NCBI GenBank assembly: GCA_017557635.1
Contig: JAFYYH010000022.1
Coordinates: forward strand, 124,001-188,000
Length of the DNA: 64,000 bases
Reading direction: 5' to 3'
Source of the DNA: Bacteroidaceae bacterium
Lineage (GTDB): Bacteria > Bacteroidota > Bacteroidia > Bacteroidales > Bacteroidaceae
Shown: piece after piece, positions 61,054-64,000 of the stretch
Layout of the letters: each line of letters starts with the position of its first letter
Numbering within the stretch: the stretch's first letter is position 1
The notes under the pieces: model-generated
Told to the model about the DNA's origin: nothing
The model's input: only the letters and a program-made list of their open reading frames with translations
Databases searched by the model: none
Position numbers and translations under genes: made by a program

Positions 61054-61218
61054 TTAAATTGTCTGAGCAATAATATCCGCGCTCCCCATTTCATTATATC
61101 CTGGAGCAGATAATTGATGATAATAACCATCAATAATTACATCTTCACAATTATCAACGCTTACGTAATTGTAACTGTCCATTAATTTGTTGTACGTTGA
61201 TTCTATATCCTCAGTCAT
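61054..61218 (-). CDS. Small acidic protein, 54 residues, upstream of the protease gene
   Basis: The frame MTEDIESTYNKLMDSYNYVS... ends ...SADIIAQTI. It is acidic, with tyrosine-rich segments, and its stop codon lies 11 bases before the protease start, so they are likely cotranscribed. A protease inhibitor or substrate-like peptide would be a sensible guess; nothing in the sequence proves it. Confidence 0.5.
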   Translation of the reverse strand: MTEDIESTYNKLMDSYNYVSVDNCEDVIIDGYYHQLSAPGYNEMGSADIIAQTI

Positions 61219-61314
61219 ATTATGCTTTTAATTTTGCTTCTTAAGTCTCTGTTTATCAGCAATAAAATCTATATTTTGCTCTTAAATAGCAATTCTTTTG
61301 CTCTTAATTATTTG

Positions 61315-61446
61315 CTAAAAACCAAATAGATTTGCGTACTCCTCTCTTACTGCAACCAAAGTCATTGCACGTGCATTCTCAATGCTCATAGTTTCAGCAT
61401 CATCCAGCCTCGATATTTGACCTATGTATAGGCTCAAGCCGTCCAT
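61315..61446 (-). CDS. Small acidic protein, 43 residues, after the Panacea module
   Basis: The frame begins MDGLSLYIGQISRLDDAETM and ends in EEYANLFGF. It starts one base after the stop codon of the toxin-like gene (TGATATG), so it is translated from the same message. Unrecognised; could be a third module member. Confidence 0.5.
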   Translation of the reverse strand: MDGLSLYIGQISRLDDAETMSIENARAMTLVAVREEYANLFGF

Positions 61447-61447
61447 A

Positions 61448-61912
61448 TCATCTTCGTTTTATCCCAAACCGTTTCTTAAGCTTTGTTGAAAGAGTATCGG
61501 TAGTTTCAAGTATCTCAAATATACCTTGTTTGTCTTGCTCATTCAGAGTGCCAAAATATTCGCCACTTAACAATTTGTCAATGGAGAATGAGAACACCTC
61601 GCCGCAATCTACAAAACTGTCATATTTGAGAAAGTTCTCATAGTTTTCTTGTTTTAACAGATACTGGGCAGCCAGATATGGTTCTGAATAATTCGCTTTA
61701 GGGTTCATGTTGGTGTTGACCAGAACTGATCCGTAGCAGGTTCCTGTTTCTTTGTCTACACCTATTACTATTAATTTCTTTGGTTTTGAATGGCGCCCGT
61801 TTTTGAATATCAGTCCGTCATCCTCGCCTAATACTGTTTCTATTAATGCACCTACTTCCAGTTTGTCTGGAGTTACTGTGCGGTATTCCTCTTGAAGTTC
61901 TTTTATGTTCAT
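61448..61912 (-). CDS. Toxin-like partner of the Panacea antitoxin
   Basis: A 154-residue protein with an SH3-like beta pattern reminiscent of PemK/MazF: VGALIETVLGEDDGLIFKNGR, KKLIVIGVDKETGTCYGSVLV and FLKYDSFVDCGEVFSFSIDKLL. It lies 24 bases after the Panacea gene in the same operon. In PanAT systems the toxin gene next to the Panacea gene is variable, and the identification as toxin rests mainly on this position. A DNA- or RNA-binding role is possible. Confidence 0.55.
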   Translation of the reverse strand: MNIKELQEEYRTVTPDKLEVGALIETVLGEDDGLIFKNGRHSKPKKLIVIGVDKETGTCYGSVLVNTNMNPKANYSEPYLAAQYLLKQENYENFLKYDSFVDCGEVFSFSIDKLLSGEYFGTLNEQDKQGIFEILETTDTLSTKLKKRFGIKRR

Positions 61913-61936
61913 GGTAGCAGATTTTCAAGTGGAATA

Positions 61937-62512
61937 CTAATTGATGTGTCGCTCTATCCACTGACGCTCGCGGATAACCCCAAGCATCTCTTTGGTTGCG
62001 CCGCCGGCATCGGCAATATCATACATAGGAATCTTGGCATCCTCGCCGGTGCGGTCGGCTGTGCGTTTGGCTTTTAGCCAGGCTTTGTCGTGCGACAGGT
62101 CTGAGAGGTCGAATGGCTCCATGTCGCGCAGACGGGCTATGCATTCGTCAATTACGCGGACATCGGACTTGGACAGTTCGTCCATATCGGGTTCCTGGGC
62201 AGCCAGCACGATCTGATGACCGTCGCGGAGTTCCACTTTCACTGCTTTAAGGTAATCCTGCATCTCCTGCTGGTCAAAACTCTGCCCACTCTCTGATGCC
62301 TTGAGCACCTTATAAGTCAATGTGGGCACCGGGCCGTGCTTGCGGGCGCAGAATGTGTCTTCCATCAGGGGCATTCCATAAGTTACAAGATGCTTTTGCT
62401 GAGCAAAGTACAGGATCTTGAACAGATGGATATAATCCATCCCCTGCGGCATCTGCCCCAATATATACAGGACAGTTGCCTTGATTTTTAAAATTTGGTC
62501 TGTGGTTTTCAT
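61937..62512 (-). CDS. Panacea-domain (SocA/DUF4065) antitoxin
   Basis: A 191-residue protein. The Panacea signature is in residues 12-70: TVLYILGQMPQGMDYIHLFKILYFAQQKHL, then YGMPLMEDTFCARKHGPVPTLTY. Panacea proteins neutralise diverse toxins by acting as hyperpromiscuous antitoxins, and SocA is a proteolytic adaptor of this family. The C-terminal part (KAWLKAKRTADRTGED) is basic. It is followed 24 bases later by the toxin-like gene and preceded by two small antitoxin-like genes. Confidence 0.8.
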   Translation of the reverse strand: MKTTDQILKIKATVLYILGQMPQGMDYIHLFKILYFAQQKHLVTYGMPLMEDTFCARKHGPVPTLTYKVLKASESGQSFDQQEMQDYLKAVKVELRDGHQIVLAAQEPDMDELSKSDVRVIDECIARLRDMEPFDLSDLSHDKAWLKAKRTADRTGEDAKIPMYDIADAGGATKEMLGVIRERQWIERHIN

Positions 62513-62543
62513 TGTTTTTAATTTTGATTTTGAACTTTACAAT

Positions 62544-62846
62544 TTACAGCCATTTGGCAAAACGCTTTCGGAACATCTCCTGATTGAGGCATCGGCCCTC
62601 TTCCAAACTCTTTTGTGCTTTGTTCAGAGAGTTCTTCATTCGCTCGGTAAGTATTATTCTGCCTCTTTCATCAGTTTTTATATCTTCCTGAACAAGACCG
62701 CTGTGTGCAGCCTCAAGCATTTCAACCTGCTTTATGGCTTGCTTTCGCGTTGCACATGATGACGGGCGTCCCAAAGAACGCAATGATTCCTCTTGGGTCT
62801 CATTCATGCTCTGCGCTATTCTGTTCAGGAAATCTTGTTCATCCAT
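62544..62846 (-). CDS. Antitoxin-like small protein without visible toxin
   Basis: A 100-residue protein with helical sequence and the C-terminal tail SLEEGRCLNQEMFRKRFAKWL. It resembles the toxin-binding tail of RHH/PHD-like antitoxins, which often ends EEV..RF.KWL. No RelE/ParE-like gene follows. It may be an orphan antitoxin or serve another role. Confidence 0.5.
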   Translation of the reverse strand: MDEQDFLNRIAQSMNETQEESLRSLGRPSSCATRKQAIKQVEMLEAAHSGLVQEDIKTDERGRIILTERMKNSLNKAQKSLEEGRCLNQEMFRKRFAKWL

Positions 62847-62856
62847 ACTTTAGATG

Positions 62857-63030
62857 TTACTTGTAAATAGGAGATAACTCACCGTCTTCCGTTATGATTC
62901 CGGCCGACATTAAGAATGCCTTAGCCGACGAAAACGTTCTGGAAGACTTTCTGGAAGCCTCTAAAATCTTCTGCTCACGAGTCTGTGCGGTTTCATTACC
63001 GCCGTTTTGTTCTTTCTTTTTTATAGTCAT
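62857..63030 (-). CDS. Small basic hypothetical protein, 57 residues
   Basis: Starts MTIKKKEQNGGNETAQTREQ, with a helix (KILEASRKSSRTFSSAKAF) and an acidic tail GIITEDGELSPIYK. The gene ends 10 bases before the antitoxin-like gene start, so the two are one operon. Unrecognised family. Confidence 0.5.
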   Translation of the reverse strand: MTIKKKEQNGGNETAQTREQKILEASRKSSRTFSSAKAFLMSAGIITEDGELSPIYK

Positions 63031-63051
63031 TAAAGTTTAAAATGGTTTAGG

Positions 63052-63627
63052 TTATTTGTAGTAATCTTGGTTATAGTCAAACAGGTCTTTGCAGTCAGCG
63101 AGCAACGGATGATGCTTATCTTTCTCTGACAGGATTACATCCGATGCCGGGATCTGCCAGTCAATGCCCAGGGTTGGATCATTCCAGGCTATAGCACCCT
63201 CGCTCTCGGGGGCGTACAGGTTGTCGCATTTGTACTGGAAGAGGGCCTCGTCACTCAGTACCACAAAGCCGTGGGCAAAGCCGCGGGGGATGAATATCTG
63301 GCGGTGGTTATCGGCCGTAAGTTCCACCTTGACGTGCTTGCCAAAAGTGGGTGAGCCTTTGCGGATATCCACAGCCACATCCAGCACGCGGCCCTTGATA
63401 ACCCTTACCAGCTTGCTCTGGGAGTGCTCTCCCTTTTGGAAATGGAGGCCGCGCAGCACGCCGTAGCGGCTTTTGCTCTCGTTGTCCTGGACAAACTGTA
63501 TAGGTCTTACCTGGGCATCGAAGTCGCGCTGGGACCAGGTCTCCATAAAGTATCCACGCTCATCACCGAACACGCGGGGCTCGATGATTACAACTCCCTC
63601 AATATCTGTTTTGATTACGTTTATCAT
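63052..63627 (-). CDS. rfbC: dTDP-4-dehydrorhamnose 3,5-epimerase
   Basis: Third enzyme of dTDP-L-rhamnose synthesis. The 191-residue protein has VRPIQFVQDNESKSRYGVLRGLHFQ with the catalytic His, RVLDVAVDIRKGSPTFGKHV, and the IPRGFAHGFVVLSD motif. It overlaps rfbD by 4 bases. The gene lies at the right edge of the second accessory island, separated from rfbA. Confidence 0.95.
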   Translation of the reverse strand: MINVIKTDIEGVVIIEPRVFGDERGYFMETWSQRDFDAQVRPIQFVQDNESKSRYGVLRGLHFQKGEHSQSKLVRVIKGRVLDVAVDIRKGSPTFGKHVKVELTADNHRQIFIPRGFAHGFVVLSDEALFQYKCDNLYAPESEGAIAWNDPTLGIDWQIPASDVILSEKDKHHPLLADCKDLFDYNQDYYK

Positions 63628-64000
63628 AATAAGTTTTTAATGCACTTGCGCAATGAATCGGTCCAGTAGGGTATCTGTAGACCGAATGTCTCTTTGATTT
63701 TTGTCTTATCCAGCACCGAGAATGACGGGCGCTTGACCGGGCTTGGGAACTCATCGCTATGGCACGGCTGTATGTTGCACTGCGTCTGCCCGCTGTACTC
63801 CGCTATCATCTTTGTAAAATCGTACCATGAGCAAACACCCTCGTTGCTGTAATGGTAGATACCTTCAACCGGCTTCTCAATAATCCTAACTATTGCCTCT
63901 GCCAGATCATACGCATATGTGGGAGTGCCAACCTGATCAAACACAACCTTAAGCTCCGGCTTGGTTGCGGTCAGGTTCAGCATGGTCTTAACAAAGTTCT
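63624..64000 (-). CDS. rfbD: dTDP-4-dehydrorhamnose reductase, partial (3' part)
   Basis: The visible C-terminal 125 or so residues run from NFVKTMLNLTATKPELKVV through DQVGTPTYAYDLAEAIVRIIE and HYSNEGVCSWYDFTKMIAEY to PVKRPSFSVLDKTKIKETFG. They match the end of RfbD. The 5' end lies beyond the window; an ATG at 63983 is internal. Confidence 0.92.
   Translation of the reverse strand, partial: NFVKTMLNLTATKPELKVVFDQVGTPTYAYDLAEAIVRIIEKPVEGIYHYSNEGVCSWYDFTKMIAEYSGQTQCNIQPCHSDEFPSPVKRPSFSVLDKTKIKETFGLQIPYWTDSLRKCIKNLL

Noticed and set aside
1-64000. tRNA or rRNA genes
   Set aside because: No cloverleaf with conserved TTCGA arm or ribosomal RNA segment was recognised by eye; a search with a covariance model would be needed to exclude them.

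Overview
The window looks like the chromosome of a member of the Bacteroidales (Bacteroides/Prevotella-like). The evidence is the repeated TAnnTTTG -7 promoter boxes just upstream of short leaders, the IS3-type element, the small hypothetical families, and a long capsule cluster whose last genes resemble the WcfR/WcfS pair of Bacteroides fragilis. No rRNA, tRNA or CRISPR array was recognised. The genus cannot be settled from the sequence alone.

Layout. (1) 1-11.3 kb is mostly housekeeping: manC/manA, a REP-associated tyrosine transposase (RAYT), a DegT aminotransferase with a UPF0126 membrane protein, small hypothetical genes, superoxide dismutase, an MGMT-like DNA repair protein and serB. 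This part is peppered with a 27-bp palindromic element that I interpret as the REP family mobilised or maintained by the RAYT gene at 2387-3184. The element often starts exactly one base after a stop codon, occurs as inverted pairs in front of promoters, and in manC lies in frame inside the coding sequence. (2) 11.3-20.8 kb is an accessory patchwork: a GNAT toxin-antitoxin-like trio, a PIN-like protein, gene relics, an IS3-family (IS150-like) element, a toxin-antitoxin-SecB-chaperone (TAC) module, two membrane-anchored hypotheticals and small zinc-ribbon/DUF2188 genes. A recurrent hairpin terminator and a 31-37-bp dispersed repeat link these modules. (3) 20.8-28.5 kb is a defence island: a SIR2-like protein, then a compact three-gene operon of a 1310-residue STAND/NACHT-like NTPase, a TIR protein and a zinc-ribbon/HNH-like protein. 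The NTPase and the TIR protein share a short sequence motif.

(4) 28.9-55.1 kb is one leftward capsular/exopolysaccharide cluster of about 22 genes: nucleotide-sugar enzymes (nagB, wecB, a tviC/wbpP-like epimerase, a UDP-sugar dehydrogenase, rfbA), an ATP-grasp/epimerase/aminotransferase group, a Wzx flippase, a Wzy-like polymerase, several glycosyltransferases, a complete 2-aminoethylphosphonate pathway with cytidylyltransferase and LicD transferase, and a WcfR/WcfS-like initiating pair. The predicted product carries both amine and phosphonate/uronate charges, so a zwitterionic polysaccharide is plausible.

(5) 55.5-63.0 kb is a second accessory island: a DUF4145 protein, a Kiwa-like kwaA/kwaB pair at the end of an operon that also encodes a HEPN-like protein, an unknown protein, a ClpP/SppA-fold serine protease and a 54-residue leader gene, then a Panacea-type toxin-antitoxin module and further small antitoxin-like genes. 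(6) 63.05-64 kb returns to sugar metabolism with rfbC and the 3' part of rfbD, which runs off the window.

The strongest candidates for undescribed biology are the STAND-TIR-zinc-ribbon operon, the Kiwa-like operon extended by a protease and a HEPN-like gene, and the RAYT/REP system with its stop-codon-abutting placement.
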